From Alphaproteobacteria bacterium (GTDB lineage: Bacteria; Pseudomonadota; Alphaproteobacteria; Thalassobaculales; Thalassobaculaceae), in NCBI GenBank assembly GCA_024742275.1, contig JANSYS010000011.1, forward strand, positions 62,001 to 126,000: a DNA stretch of 64,000 nucleotides. Reading direction: 5' to 3'. A program made the position numbers and the translations under genes. Within the stretch, counting starts at the first letter, position 1. The number at the start of each line of letters is the position of its first letter. Shown here in pieces: positions 38,347 through 48,076 of this stretch. The notes beneath the pieces were generated by a model. The model made no database searches. It worked only from the letters and a program-made list of their open reading frames with translations, and had not been told where the DNA came from.

Positions 38347-38557
38347 TTCCCTATGGTGCGCTCCCAAAACCCCTCCCCCGTGAGACGGAGAAAATCCGAC
38401 AATGCCCGTGGCGGCTCGCCGTCGAGACGTCCAATCGTCGTCAACCATCCGGCCGCGACGACCGAGCCTCCCCGGACAGGTGTGGAACAGCATACCGCGG
38501 ACGGCGGGCGTCCACACCGAGCGGACGCGGGAAACAGGGTGGCTCATGGCGGAGCCG

Positions 38558-39391
38558 TCAGAAGTTGCGGCGCTTCTCCGCTCCAAAGTACAGGACGTCG
38601 GACCACAGGGCGTTTACCTTTTCGCGCATGGCCACGTCTTCAGCGGCCATATCGGTCTTGGGCCGGCCGATATGGCGCAGGTACCGGTTCGGATCCGTAC
38701 CGCGCGCGAGTTGCACAAAGGTCTCGCCGCGTGTCTGCCTCACGGTCGGTTTCAGATAGCTCTGCACCGCGAAGCCGATCCGCCGATCGTCGCTGCGATT
38801 GGGCGAGGACGCATGGAGCACCGCCAGATTGTGGAACGACATCTGGCCAGGGCGGAGCGGAGTACTGACAGCGGCCGCTTCGTCAACGTCGTATACCGAC
38901 TGCCCCCGCGTCAGGATGTTCGTTTCCAGATAGGTGTCCTCGTGATCCCGCATGCCAGCAGCGTGACTCCCGGGAGACATGCGCATGCAGCCGCTTTCCT
39001 CCGTTGCCGGCGACAGGGCCAGCCATATGGTGGTGGCGTCGGCATAGGGCTCCAACCCCATGTACTTGGCATCCTGATGCCAACTGACGAAGCCCGGGTC
39101 GCCTGGTTCCTTGATGAACAGGACGGTCCCGCAGACGAGGATGTCCGGGCCGAGCAGGTCTTCGACCGCATCGAGAATTCTGGGATGGTGCGTCAGCTCA
39201 TCCAGAACCTTCAGGTTCAGATGGGCGTTGTTGCGGTTTGCCCCCTGCATGGCGTCCGGCCAAGCAGCCTCCACAGCCTCAAGTCGGGCGCGGTATTCGG
39301 CGGCTTCTCTCTCGGACATGACCGTTACCGGCGACAGGAATCCGTCACGGCGATAGGCGCCGATCTGGTCTGAGGAGAGAAGTCTTGGCAT
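38558..39391 (-). CDS. Phytanoyl-CoA dioxygenase (PhyH) family protein
   Basis: Fe(II)/2-oxoglutarate oxygenase of 277 residues. The metal-binding HxD is in SWHQDAKYMG, the distal His in AVLHASSPNRS, and the 2-oxoglutarate Arg in DDRRIGFAVQ. ATG 39391 has GGAGG four bases upstream; the longer frame to 39475 lacks family sequence. Substrates in this family range from acyl-CoA to ectoine and phosphonates, so none is assigned. It is divergent from hisS. Confidence 0.9.
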   Translation of the reverse strand: MPRLLSSDQIGAYRRDGFLSPVTVMSEREAAEYRARLEAVEAAWPDAMQGANRNNAHLNLKVLDELTHHPRILDAVEDLLGPDILVCGTVLFIKEPGDPGFVSWHQDAKYMGLEPYADATTIWLALSPATEESGCMRMSPGSHAAGMRDHEDTYLETNILTRGQSVYDVDEAAAVSTPLRPGQMSFHNLAVLHASSPNRSDDRRIGFAVQSYLKPTVRQTRGETFVQLARGTDPNRYLRHIGRPKTDMAAEDVAMREKVNALWSDVLYFGAEKRRNF

Positions 39392-39692
39392 GCAGCCTCC
39401 AGCCAGTTCGCGCCGGCATGCCTGCTCCAGACTGCCAACAAGAGGAAGGATCGTCGCGTCAGGTTCCCCAATCAAGAGGCAGCCGCCCAGGGAGTCGTCG
39501 GCCAGTCGTCCGATCCGGCAGGATGGACCGCTCTCCCGCTCGGTTCCCAGCGCTTTGCGGATGCCGCTCGGAGCCGCTCCGATAGCCCTGGGCCTCCACT
39601 CTCCTATTGCCCCGCCCCGTTCAACCTTCTAGTTCAGGAGCCTTCGTGCAATCGAGCGCCGGCACGCATGCCGGCAAGGGAAGCGGCAGACC
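39392..39692. other. Intergenic region between dioxygenase and hisS genes
   Basis: About 300 bases with no supported gene. It must contain the divergent promoters of the dioxygenase and hisS genes. A short GCCGGCACGCATGCCGGC palindrome (39658-39675) lies just before hisS and could be a structure in its leader. Confidence 0.5.
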
Positions 39693-41045
39693 ATGATTCG
39701 TCCCCGTTCCATCAGCGGCCTGCGGGAGTTCCTGCCCGCCGAACAGATCGCCTTCAATCGCTGTGTCGAGATCGTCCGCAAGCATTTCGAATTGGCGGGC
39801 GCCGTGCCTTTGAGCACACCCGCTTTCGAATTGCGCGAGGTGCTTCTCGCCAAGGAAGGCGGCGACAGCGTCGACAGGCAGGTCTACGGCGTGCATCGGC
39901 TGGCTGACGGTGGAGAGGATACCGACTACGCGCTCCGCTTCGACCTCACGGTGCCGATGGCGCGCTTCGTCGCCCAACATGCGGGCGAACTGACGTTTCC
40001 GTTCCGCCGCTACCAAATTCAACCGGTGTGGCGCGGCGAGCGGGCCCAGGCCGGCCGCTACCGCGAGTTCATCCAGTGCGACATCGACGTGGTCGGCGAC
40101 CAGACGCTCAGTCTGATCAATGACGCGGAGATTCCGGCGATCATCGACGGGATCTTCAAGGAGATGAACATCGGGCCGTTCCAGATCCGGATGAGCAACC
40201 GAAAGCTCCTGGAAGGCTTTCTTTCGGGCTCGGGTATCCCGTCGGACGCCATCGCCGATGCCATGCGCGTGATCGACAAGATCGATAAGGTCGGACCGGA
40301 CGAGATCCGCAAGGAATTGGCCGAGACCTTCAGCCCGGGAGCCGAGCAGCTCGACCGGATCATGGTCTACGTCTCCCTCCGGGGACCGGCGGAGGAGGTC
40401 ATAGAGAAGCTTCTTACCCTTGCTCCGGCGGACAGCCTGAACGAAACCTATGCGGCGGGCGTTGAGGAACTCACAACCGTAGCCCGCGCGGTCGCCAGCC
40501 TCGGACTGACGTCCGAAACCTTCGTGCTCGATCTCAGCGTTGCCAGGGGGCTCAGCTATTATACCGGGACGGTCTACGAGACGACGCTCGTCGACCATCC
40601 GGGGATCGGGAGCATCTGCTCCGGCGGACGCTATGAGAACCTGGCCGGTCTCTACACCAGCCGCAAGCTGCCGGGCGTTGGCATCTCAATCGGGTTGACG
40701 CGCCTGGTCACGCGCCTGATGGAGGCCGGTCTGCTGGCGGTGGAGCAGGCGACGACGGCACCGGTTCTGGTCACCGTACTCGATCCGGGCAGCCTGGACC
40801 GCTATCTCAACGTCGCCGGACTGCTCAGAAAAGCGGGCATCGGCGCCGAAGTGGCGACTGAGCAGCGTAAGATCGGTCAGCAATTCAAATACGCCGACCG
40901 CAAGGGCTTCATCCTCGCCCTGGTGGCAGGCGGGGACGAGTTCGCGGCCGGCACCTGGCAGGTGAAGACGCTTGCAACAGGCGAACAGGTGGTGATCGAG
41001 GAGGTCAAACTGGTGGAGACGATCCGACGTATGCTGGCGGGCTGA
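39693..41045 (+). CDS. hisS: Histidyl-tRNA synthetase, eukaryote/archaeon-like type
   Basis: Class II synthetase of 450 residues that charges tRNA-His. Motif 2 reads FRRYQIQPVWRGERAQAGRY followed by REFIQCDIDVVG; the histidine-specific loop is RGLSYYTGTVYE and motif 3 is GVGISIGLTRL. The typical bacterial LRPEGTA block is replaced by LRFDLTVPMARFVA, as in eukaryotic and archaeal enzymes. A laterally acquired HisRS, co-evolved with altered tRNA-His, has been described for many alphaproteobacteria, and this gene fits it. A GGGAAGCG ribosome site precedes ATG 39693. Whether a second hisS exists elsewhere cannot be seen here. Confidence 0.94.
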   Translation: MIRPRSISGLREFLPAEQIAFNRCVEIVRKHFELAGAVPLSTPAFELREVLLAKEGGDSVDRQVYGVHRLADGGEDTDYALRFDLTVPMARFVAQHAGELTFPFRRYQIQPVWRGERAQAGRYREFIQCDIDVVGDQTLSLINDAEIPAIIDGIFKEMNIGPFQIRMSNRKLLEGFLSGSGIPSDAIADAMRVIDKIDKVGPDEIRKELAETFSPGAEQLDRIMVYVSLRGPAEEVIEKLLTLAPADSLNETYAAGVEELTTVARAVASLGLTSETFVLDLSVARGLSYYTGTVYETTLVDHPGIGSICSGGRYENLAGLYTSRKLPGVGISIGLTRLVTRLMEAGLLAVEQATTAPVLVTVLDPGSLDRYLNVAGLLRKAGIGAEVATEQRKIGQQFKYADRKGFILALVAGGDEFAAGTWQVKTLATGEQVVIEEVKLVETIRRMLAG

Positions 41046-41072
41046 TCCGCTGCTAGGCGCAGTTTTTCGGCC

Positions 41073-41597
41073 TCAGCCGTCTTTCGGACCGACCCAGTCC
41101 CTATGCACCTTCAGACGGTTCGTAAACGGTGCGGGCTGGCTGTTCGGGATCGGATCTATACGGATCCGCGACAGACGCTTGCTGGCGAAGTACCAGATCC
41201 CCTCGATCCGCCGGTATGCATCCTCGTAGTGGCCGAAACCCGTGAATCCTCTGTGTCCAGGCGCCTCGACGGGCTCCCGACCGTCCAGAAACTGGACCAC
41301 GTCGATCATCGCCCAAACAGCGCGCGCCCGGTCGGGACCGTCGAACGCGATTTCCGCCATGTGACAGTGATGGACGGTCAACGCCTCCTGAAGGCGGGCG
41401 CTGGCGCCGGCGATGAACGCGTCGGCCGTCGATCCGGTCGGTGCCGACCCGAACCCCTCGAACGTCGCCTCGTCCAGGAACAGTCCGCGCAGAGGCTTCC
41501 ACTGCTTGGTGTCTAGGAGGCGACAGTACTGAGCTTTCAAGGTCTTGATCTTCTCCCGATCGACCAGCCGCTCGGCGGTGATTTCCTCCTGGGACAT
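41073..41597 (-). CDS. SnoaL-like/NTF2-fold protein
   Basis: Protein of 174 residues with the cone-shaped NTF2-like fold: the helix REKIKTLKAQYCRLLDTKQW, then LRGLFLDEATFEG, and the strands VHHCHMAEIAF, RAVWAMIDVVQF and a late YRRIEGIWYFASKRLSRIRI segment. Members act as small isomerases, dehydratases or ring-hydroxylation partners; none is assigned here. ATG 41597 is followed by a run typical of the family. It stands alone, convergent with hisS. Confidence 0.85.
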   Translation of the reverse strand: MSQEEITAERLVDREKIKTLKAQYCRLLDTKQWKPLRGLFLDEATFEGFGSAPTGSTADAFIAGASARLQEALTVHHCHMAEIAFDGPDRARAVWAMIDVVQFLDGREPVEAPGHRGFTGFGHYEDAYRRIEGIWYFASKRLSRIRIDPIPNSQPAPFTNRLKVHRDWVGPKDG

Positions 41598-41789
41598 GTC
41601 TGCCTCCTCTTTTCATTCTTGCCGGCTTCCTAACCGTTCCGCACTGCCACACTCGGGCAACCGAACGCAAACGGTCCGCCCCGAGAACCTGAGTCTTCGG
41701 GCGGAAGGACCAGCCTCGGCACCGTTAAGGAATTCCTAATCCAATTTCTTCAAACTCAATTTTGTTAAAAAGTCGAGGGAAGTGACAGC

Positions 41790-44700
41790 ATGCCCCTCTC
41801 ATGGCAGAGCGTGAAGCCCAGCCATCAGATTCTGGTCGGTGCATCGATCGGCGTTTTGGCGCTCGTGGGTACGTTTACCTATGACAATTGGACTCAGTAC
41901 CGGGTCGAGATCGCTGATGCAGAGGAAAGCGCTCGGCGGGCGGCCCAGCTCATGGTCCGACATACGGAACTGGCGTTCGACGGTATCGACTCCGCCTTGC
42001 AAGAGGTCGCTCGGGTGCGCCTGGAGACCGGGAACCAGAACGGCAGCGCTCAGCTAAATCATCGGCTCCTGGAAGCGGTTCACGGCGGGAACCCCGTTCT
42101 AAAAACGATCGGCTTGGTGAACGAGAAAGGCATCAGGACGGTGACGTCGATGTCGCCAAACCCGCCCCCCCTGGACTTGTCGAAAAGCGAGGCGTTCCTG
42201 GCGCGACGCGACCAAGAACCCGGCGGGCCGTCCACGTTCGTTTCGGCGCCGCGGCCCTCCAGGTTTTTCGGCGTCCCAGTCATGTATGTGACCCGTCGAA
42301 TAGCGACACCCGACGAACGTTTTCTGGGTCTCGCTTACGGCGTCCTCGACCCGATGTATTTCTCCAAGGTCTTCGAAACGTTGGATCTCGGCGAAGCCGC
42401 GACCATCGTTCTATCGAAAAGCGACGGAACGGTTCTGGCAACCCAACCTGCCGCCGCCTCGATCTCCGGTCTTCTTGCGGCAGGTCTGGCCTTTTCCGTC
42501 GAATCAATCGGACAAGACAGTTCCGGATCGCTCCGCATTGAGAAGGAAACGGAGTCTCAGAGTAAAGTCGTTGGGTTCGCCGTCACCCAGGATCGCCGCT
42601 TCATCGTTTCGGTCTCGATCCCGTTGGAAACCGCTCTCGCCGCATTCCATGAGGAGTTGTTCAGCAACGCATGGCGTCTGCTGCTCGCCATATGCCTGAT
42701 TGCCGCAGTCACCGCAGCCCTTGTCGCGCAAATCCGCCGCCGGGAGGGGCTCAGCAACCAACTGCGTGAGAGCGAGCGCCGGTTTCGGGACTTTGCGAAG
42801 GCTTCCGGCGACTGGTTCTGGGAGACCGACCCGGACCATCGCATGTCATGGCTGTCCAAGAGTGTCGCGACTGCTTTGGGTACGCCGGCAGATTGGCATA
42901 TCGGCAAGCGTCGACGGGACATGTACGCGACTCATCTCATGTCCGATGCCGATAGTATTGACGAACATGAGGCACGGCTCGATCGGCACGAAACCTTCAA
43001 CGACTTCGAATACCCCCGCCAAACGCCGGGCGGCGTGCGATGGATTCGGACCAGCGGGGTTCCGCGGTTTGACGAGAAAGGACGGTTCCTTGGGTACCGC
43101 GGCAGCGCCCGCGACATTACAGATTTCATCGACGCCAAGGCTCGCCTGAAGGACGCCGCCGACGCGCTTCCGGGTGGTTTTCTTCTGTTCGACAGCGAGG
43201 ACAAGCTCGTCTTCAAGAATGCCCCGACCCAGCAGCCGACGGGCTTGGCCTCGTTCGAAAACATCGGCGACACGTTCGAGGATATCGCTCGCCGTGCCGC
43301 CGAGCAGGGCTTGATTGAGGAAGCGCGGGAGAATCCTGAAGAGTGGGTCCGATGGCGGCTGGAGCGGCATCGGAGTGCCGACCGCCCCTCGCTTTTCCAC
43401 GTCAACGGACGGGCCATCGAGATCATCGAGCGGCCAACATCCGATGGGGGCCGCGTGCTGCTACGCTTCGACGTGACCGATCGGGAGTTGGCCATTGAGG
43501 AATTGCGCCATGCGCGGGACGCGGCGGACGCGGCCAATCAGGCGAAGTCCGATTTTCTCGCAAGCATGAGCCACGAGTTGCGCACGCCTCTCAACGCGAT
43601 TATCGGGTTCGGGGAGATCCTCGAAGGTGCGTCGGAGCGCCGCCTCCAGAAGGAACAGATCAGTGAGTACAGCAGTTACGTCGTCTCCAGCGGTCGGCTT
43701 CTGCTAAGCCTCGTCAGCGAGGTCCTCGATCTCGCCAGCATCGAATCTGGACACATGAAGGTGGACCCGCAGAGCGTGGATGTACGCTCGATCGTCGAAC
43801 AGGCCATCGAAAACGTGCGCCCACTAGCGGCCCAAAAGGCAATCGATCTGCGGGTCGAGATCCCAGAAACGGTCGGCACCGTTCTGGCCGACAGCCAACG
43901 CGCCACCCAAGTGCTTCTCAATCTCTTGTCGAACGCGATCAAGTACAACAGCCAGAAAGGCTATGTCCGCGTGGAAGCCCTTGAGGAGAACGAAATGGTT
44001 ACGATCATGGTGACCGACAGCGGTCCGGGCATCAGTGCGAACAAGGTCTCGCGCCTGTTCTCCCCGTTCGATCGGCTCGGCGCCGAGTTCGGCAATATTG
44101 AGGGCACCGGGATCGGCCTCGCCCTGTGCAAGCGCCTTACCGCTGCGATGTCGGGTCAGATTGGCTACCACCCGGCCGAGCCGACAGGCAGCACTTTCTG
44201 GTTCACCCTGCCCGCCAGCCAGGCTCCGATCGTATCGCAGCCGGAAGCACAGGGGTCGGCAACCGCGATGGACCCCCTCAAGGGCATCACGGTCCTTTGT
44301 ATCGAGGACAGCCCGATCAGTCTGCGGATCGTGGAGCATGTGGTCAAAGACGTTCCCGACCTGACCTTCCTTGAGGCGACGACGGGGACCGAGGGCTTGA
44401 ACCGGGCTCAGGCCAGGCAGCCCGATACCATACTGCTCGACCTCAACCTGCCGGACATGTCCGGTCTCGATGTCCTCGCCGGCCTGCGCGCGAACCCCGA
44501 GACCGCCACGATCCCTGTCATCGCGCTGACCGCGTCGGCGATGCCGGAAGAGGTTGAGCGCGGCACGCAAAAAGGGTTCTTCCGCTACCTGGCGAAGCCG
44601 TTGGATTTCTCGGCCTTGCTTGAGGCTCTCCGGGATGCGGTCGCGATCGGGGACGACCTCGGCGAAATGCGCGTTCCAGCGACGCCGGCGACAGGCTCGA

Positions 44701-45143
44701 ATCCGGTGCAGCGGACGGCCGCGGTAGAGATCGCTCCTTCGGAATCCCGCGACACCGCAGGCAAACCTCTCCTCGATACGGATCGTCTCGACGCCATCCG
44801 GGCGCTGACGACATCCGCCTTGTGCGGCACTCTGTTGGAACAGCTCTGCAAAGACATCGAACGGCAGGCGGAAGCCTATCCGGAAATCACCACGGCGGAT
44901 TGCCTTCTGGAAACGGAGAGGACGATGCATGCCTTGACAGGGCAGTGCCTCAACGTCGGCGCCATCGCCTTGGGAGAGCTATCCTTGCGGCTCAGCCAGG
45001 CAGCTATGGTGGGAGACCGGGCAACTCTGGAGGCTGCACAATCAGAATTCGTCGCCGTCTGCGGCGAAACGGTCGAACGCGTCCAGCAGGAACTGGACTT
45101 GCGGTCGACGACGAAAACCAGCCCGGCCTTCCACGCCGCCTAA
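41790..45143 (+). CDS. Hybrid sensor histidine kinase with PAS, receiver and Hpt domains
   Basis: Multi-domain signalling protein of 1117 residues. A membrane segment near residues 12-30 and another near 290-310 enclose a periplasmic sensor domain of dCache-like size. Two PAS-type domains follow (from about 330 and 455). The HisKA motif SMSHELRTPLNAIIGF has its phospho-acceptor His at 595; the ATPase domain shows LLSNAIKYN, DSGPGI and GTGIGLAL. A receiver domain has its Asp at 884 (ILLDLNLPDMSG) and Lys in YLAKPLDF. The C-terminal Hpt domain carries His 1047 in MHALTGQ. All relay residues are intact. No output regulator is nearby. Confidence 0.93.
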   Translation: MPLSWQSVKPSHQILVGASIGVLALVGTFTYDNWTQYRVEIADAEESARRAAQLMVRHTELAFDGIDSALQEVARVRLETGNQNGSAQLNHRLLEAVHGGNPVLKTIGLVNEKGIRTVTSMSPNPPPLDLSKSEAFLARRDQEPGGPSTFVSAPRPSRFFGVPVMYVTRRIATPDERFLGLAYGVLDPMYFSKVFETLDLGEAATIVLSKSDGTVLATQPAAASISGLLAAGLAFSVESIGQDSSGSLRIEKETESQSKVVGFAVTQDRRFIVSVSIPLETALAAFHEELFSNAWRLLLAICLIAAVTAALVAQIRRREGLSNQLRESERRFRDFAKASGDWFWETDPDHRMSWLSKSVATALGTPADWHIGKRRRDMYATHLMSDADSIDEHEARLDRHETFNDFEYPRQTPGGVRWIRTSGVPRFDEKGRFLGYRGSARDITDFIDAKARLKDAADALPGGFLLFDSEDKLVFKNAPTQQPTGLASFENIGDTFEDIARRAAEQGLIEEARENPEEWVRWRLERHRSADRPSLFHVNGRAIEIIERPTSDGGRVLLRFDVTDRELAIEELRHARDAADAANQAKSDFLASMSHELRTPLNAIIGFGEILEGASERRLQKEQISEYSSYVVSSGRLLLSLVSEVLDLASIESGHMKVDPQSVDVRSIVEQAIENVRPLAAQKAIDLRVEIPETVGTVLADSQRATQVLLNLLSNAIKYNSQKGYVRVEALEENEMVTIMVTDSGPGISANKVSRLFSPFDRLGAEFGNIEGTGIGLALCKRLTAAMSGQIGYHPAEPTGSTFWFTLPASQAPIVSQPEAQGSATAMDPLKGITVLCIEDSPISLRIVEHVVKDVPDLTFLEATTGTEGLNRAQARQPDTILLDLNLPDMSGLDVLAGLRANPETATIPVIALTASAMPEEVERGTQKGFFRYLAKPLDFSALLEALRDAVAIGDDLGEMRVPATPATGSNPVQRTAAVEIAPSESRDTAGKPLLDTDRLDAIRALTTSALCGTLLEQLCKDIERQAEAYPEITTADCLLETERTMHALTGQCLNVGAIALGELSLRLSQAAMVGDRATLEAAQSEFVAVCGETVERVQQELDLRSTTKTSPAFHAA

Positions 45144-45163
45144 TCGCGGTTTACCGGACAACC

Positions 45164-45187
45164 GGGACCCGCCTTTCGGCGGATCCC
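45164..45187. terminator. Possible hairpin between convergent kinase and dehydratase genes
   Basis: GGGACCCGCC and GGCGGATCCC pair in nine of ten positions around a TTTC loop, 20 bases after the kinase stop. There is no T run, so it may be only a transcript end structure. Confidence 0.4.
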
Positions 45188-45233
45188 GCGTCATTTCCAC
45201 AGACTGTTGCGGCCGATCTCCGACCCGCCCCCG

Positions 45234-47102
45234 TCAGAATGCTTTGTCGGTCTGCGGCCGGTACTTGTTCCTCGGCGAGAACCCCGAACGGTCGGCCTCG
45301 CGCTGGTCGCGTACCCAGACCTCGCGGTTCGGGTGCAGTCCGCCGCCCCGCGTGGCCGGAACCGCGGTATGCCGGGCGCGATGCAGCAACCGGGTATCGG
45401 CGATGCCGCAATTCGGATGCACGCCGCCGTTGTCGGCGACTTCCTTCTCCCACTTCGCTTGGCGGGCCGCCCGCGTGGCGGGGTCGTTCAGGGCGGTGCA
45501 GGTCAACTCGTTGGTGTTGAGGTCGGCGACGATCTCGTCACCGTTCTCGATCAGGGCAATCGGCCCGCCGAGCGCCGCCTCCGGACCGACATGGCCGATC
45601 ACCAGGCCGACCGACCCACCGGAGAACCGGGCGTCGGTCATGAGCCCGACAGCGATGCCCCGCTCCCGGCACAGCGTCGTGATGCGCGAGGTCGGATCCA
45701 GCATCTCGGGCATGCCCGGCGCCCCGCTGGGGCCTTCGTAGCGCACGATGATCATATCGTTGTTCTCGAAGGTGTCCGGCGTCTCGTCGAGCGCCTTCAG
45801 GAGACCCGCCTCACCCTCGAAAACGCGGGCCTTGCCGACGAAGCGGTTGTTTTCGAGCCCAACCTCGACACCGGCCAGCTTGAGAATGGCGGAGAAGTCC
45901 GGCGACAGGTTGCCGCCGAGCACCCGCAGGCCGCCGGTCGGCTTGTACGGCGTCTCGACCGGATAGATCACCGTGCCGTCGACGGGCTTCGTGCCCAGTC
46001 GCGCGACCTGCTCGGCCAGGGTCTCGCCTGTGCAGGTGAGGACGTCGCCGTTCAGCAGCCCGGCCTCCAGCAGTTCGCGCACGATCACCTGCACGCCGCC
46101 CACACCGTCGATGTCCACCATGGAGTACTTGCCGTAGGGCCGCGCGTCGGTCAGCACCGGCACCACGTGCTGGGACAGGTGGTTGAACTCCTCCGGCGTG
46201 ATGACCTCCTTCCAGAAGTCGGCGTAGCCAGCCGCCCGCGCGATCTCCGGCGCATGCAGGGTGACGTTGGTCGAGCCGCCGATCGCCATGGCGACGATCA
46301 TCGCGTTGCGCAGGCTGTCCCGCACCACGATGTCGCGCGGCTTCAGGTCCTTCTCGATCATGTTCGCCAGATGCTGCACCAGCACCGGCGGGAACTCGGT
46401 CAGGCGGCGCGGATCGTCGGACGGCGGCGCCACCATCTCCAGCGGCTGCAGGCCGACCACGCCGATGAAGGTCTGCATGGTGTTGTAGGTGAACATGCCG
46501 CCGCAGCTGCCGAAGCCCGGGCAGGCGTGGCAGGAGATGTGGTGGCGGAACTCAGGGTCCGGATTGCCGGCGACCTGATAGGCGCTGACGATGTCGAGCG
46601 CCTCGCCGGTGTTCGGGTCGTGGCCCGGCCGGATCGGCCCGTCCGACATGATGATGGCCGGCTGGTTGTGCTCGAGCAGGGCGGCGAGCGTGCCGACCGG
46701 CGGCTTGTCGCAGGCGACGACGGCGATGGTCCCGGCGAGGCCCGTCGCCTCCAGATGCTCGCACAGCGCGTCGTGGGTGACCTCGCGGCCGATCAGCGAG
46801 TACCGCATCTCCCGGGTGCCGTTGCGGATGCCGTCGGAGGTGGCGATCGTGTATTCCGGCTGCACCAGGCGCAGGCGCAGCTTGTCGCCCTCGGCGCCGA
46901 TCCGGCTCTTCAGGGCCTCGTGGATCGCCTCGACCTTCGCCTGAACGCCCAGATAGCACTGGCTGTCGCCCTTGGTGCCGACGACGCCGACGGACGGCTC
47001 ATGGATCAGCTCCGGGTCGGTGCCGAGTTCGCGGGCGAGGCCGATGGTCTGGGCCGAGCGGCCAGGATGGCGGTCGATCAGTACGGTTCTTGTGTTTCTC
47101 AC
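45234..47102 (-). CDS. IlvD/Edd family dehydratase
   Basis: Iron-sulfur dehydratase of 622 residues. Cluster cysteines appear as KGDSQCYLG, VVACDKPPVG and HACPGFGSCGGM, with the MFTYNTMQ stretch and MAIGGSTNVTLH characteristic of this superfamily. The sugar-acid branch (xylonate, arabonate, gluconate dehydratases) and the branched-chain amino acid enzyme share these motifs. The divergent sequence here, lacking some IlvD blocks, suggests a sugar-acid or unknown hydroxy-acid substrate. The start is ATG 47102. It stands alone; the hexuronate genes are 7 kb away. Confidence 0.85.
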   Translation of the reverse strand: MRNTRTVLIDRHPGRSAQTIGLARELGTDPELIHEPSVGVVGTKGDSQCYLGVQAKVEAIHEALKSRIGAEGDKLRLRLVQPEYTIATSDGIRNGTREMRYSLIGREVTHDALCEHLEATGLAGTIAVVACDKPPVGTLAALLEHNQPAIIMSDGPIRPGHDPNTGEALDIVSAYQVAGNPDPEFRHHISCHACPGFGSCGGMFTYNTMQTFIGVVGLQPLEMVAPPSDDPRRLTEFPPVLVQHLANMIEKDLKPRDIVVRDSLRNAMIVAMAIGGSTNVTLHAPEIARAAGYADFWKEVITPEEFNHLSQHVVPVLTDARPYGKYSMVDIDGVGGVQVIVRELLEAGLLNGDVLTCTGETLAEQVARLGTKPVDGTVIYPVETPYKPTGGLRVLGGNLSPDFSAILKLAGVEVGLENNRFVGKARVFEGEAGLLKALDETPDTFENNDMIIVRYEGPSGAPGMPEMLDPTSRITTLCRERGIAVGLMTDARFSGGSVGLVIGHVGPEAALGGPIALIENGDEIVADLNTNELTCTALNDPATRAARQAKWEKEVADNGGVHPNCGIADTRLLHRARHTAVPATRGGGLHPNREVWVRDQREADRSGFSPRNKYRPQTDKAF

Positions 47103-47375
47103 AGGCGTTTCCCCTAGTCGGCAGCGCGAGACGGTCGGTGTGCGTTGGCGTCGGCCTCGCGGCCGAGTTGTCCGATCCGGCTCGGATGGTAGTGCATGGC
47201 GCGGTTGTCGGCCAAGGAGTGGAACCCCTGGAAAGCGATGTCAATATCGGGCAGCAGCGAACCGCCTTTGCGCGCTTCCCGGCCCTCGGTTCGATATGCC
47301 GCAGATGAGGAGTTGTGCGGCCGCGCGGTCGGCGGGACAGTACGTCGGTACCGCAATCACCGGCGACCCTCGCCC

Positions 47376-48026
47376 ATGTTCGACCTCACCCTGACCTTCG
47401 ACAACGGCCCGGACCCGCAGGTCACCCCTCGGGTGCTCGACATCCTGCGGGAGCGGCGGCTGAAGGTGACCTTCTTCGTCGTCGGCGGCAAGCTCGACCA
47501 CCCGGACGGGCCCGCCCTGGTCCGCGCCGCCCTGGCCGACGGTCACCGGATCGGCAACCACACCCTCACCCACACCGTCCCGCTCGGCGAAAATCCCGCG
47601 CCGGACGCCGCCGAGGCCGAGATCGCCGCCACCGACCGGCTGCTGCGCGCGATCGGCGTCGAGACCCGCCTGTTCCGGCCGTTCGGCGGCGGCGGCAACC
47701 TGGACACCCGCCTGCTCAAGCCCAGCGTGGTCGACCACCTGGTGGCGGAGGGCTATTCCTGCGTCCTGTGGAACGCCATTCCGCGCGACTGGGCCGATCC
47801 GGAGGGCTGGGTCGAGACCGCGCTGGAGCAGTGCGCGGCGCAGCCCTGGACCCTGATCGTCCTGCACGACCTGCCGACCGGCGCGATGGACCGGCTGGAG
47901 ACGTTCCTCGACCGCGCGGCGGCGCTCGGCGCCCGGTTCCGCCAGGACTTCCCCGAGGCCTGCGTGCCGATCCGCGCCGGCCGCATCGCCGCACCGCTGA
48001 CCGGCTACGTGTCGGCCCTGCCCTGA
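47376..48026 (+). CDS. Polysaccharide deacetylase (NodB) family protein with altered motif 1
   Basis: NodB-fold protein of 216 residues. Motif 1 reads TFDNGPDP, where the second, metal-binding Asp of the usual TFDDGP is Asn (residue 10). The His-ligand motif HTLTH is at residues 62-66 and motif 3 is FRPFGGGGN. No signal peptide is visible, so it may act inside the cell, unusual for this family. The frame is open from 47196, but ATG 47376 gives the normal N-terminus. The end of the gene runs into a 15-base tandem repeat that includes the stop codon. Confidence 0.87.
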   Translation: MFDLTLTFDNGPDPQVTPRVLDILRERRLKVTFFVVGGKLDHPDGPALVRAALADGHRIGNHTLTHTVPLGENPAPDAAEAEIAATDRLLRAIGVETRLFRPFGGGGNLDTRLLKPSVVDHLVAEGYSCVLWNAIPRDWADPEGWVETALEQCAAQPWTLIVLHDLPTGAMDRLETFLDRAAALGARFRQDFPEACVPIRAGRIAAPLTGYVSALP

Positions 48027-48076
48027 GGCCACCTGCCCTGAGAACGCCTGCCCTGAGGTAACCTGCCCTGGGAACG
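48017..48076 (+). repeat. Four tandem 15-base repeats spanning the deacetylase stop codon
   Basis: The unit CCTGCCCTGAG plus four variable bases occurs four times at 48017, 48032, 48047 and 48062; the fourth has CTGGG instead of CTGAG, and a degenerate fifth begins at 48077. The stop TGA (48024-48026) is inside the first unit, so the copies lie in the gap before the GST gene. Confidence 0.9.

Noticed and set aside
38143-38586. The 147-residue version of the GDCCVxC protein
   Set aside because: The first 80 residues are arginine-rich shadow-like sequence; family members are about 65-70 residues.
45207-47117. A 636-codon plus-strand frame opposite the IlvD/Edd dehydratase gene
   Set aside because: The minus strand carries the iron-sulfur cysteine motifs and full family length; the plus frame is a compositional shadow.
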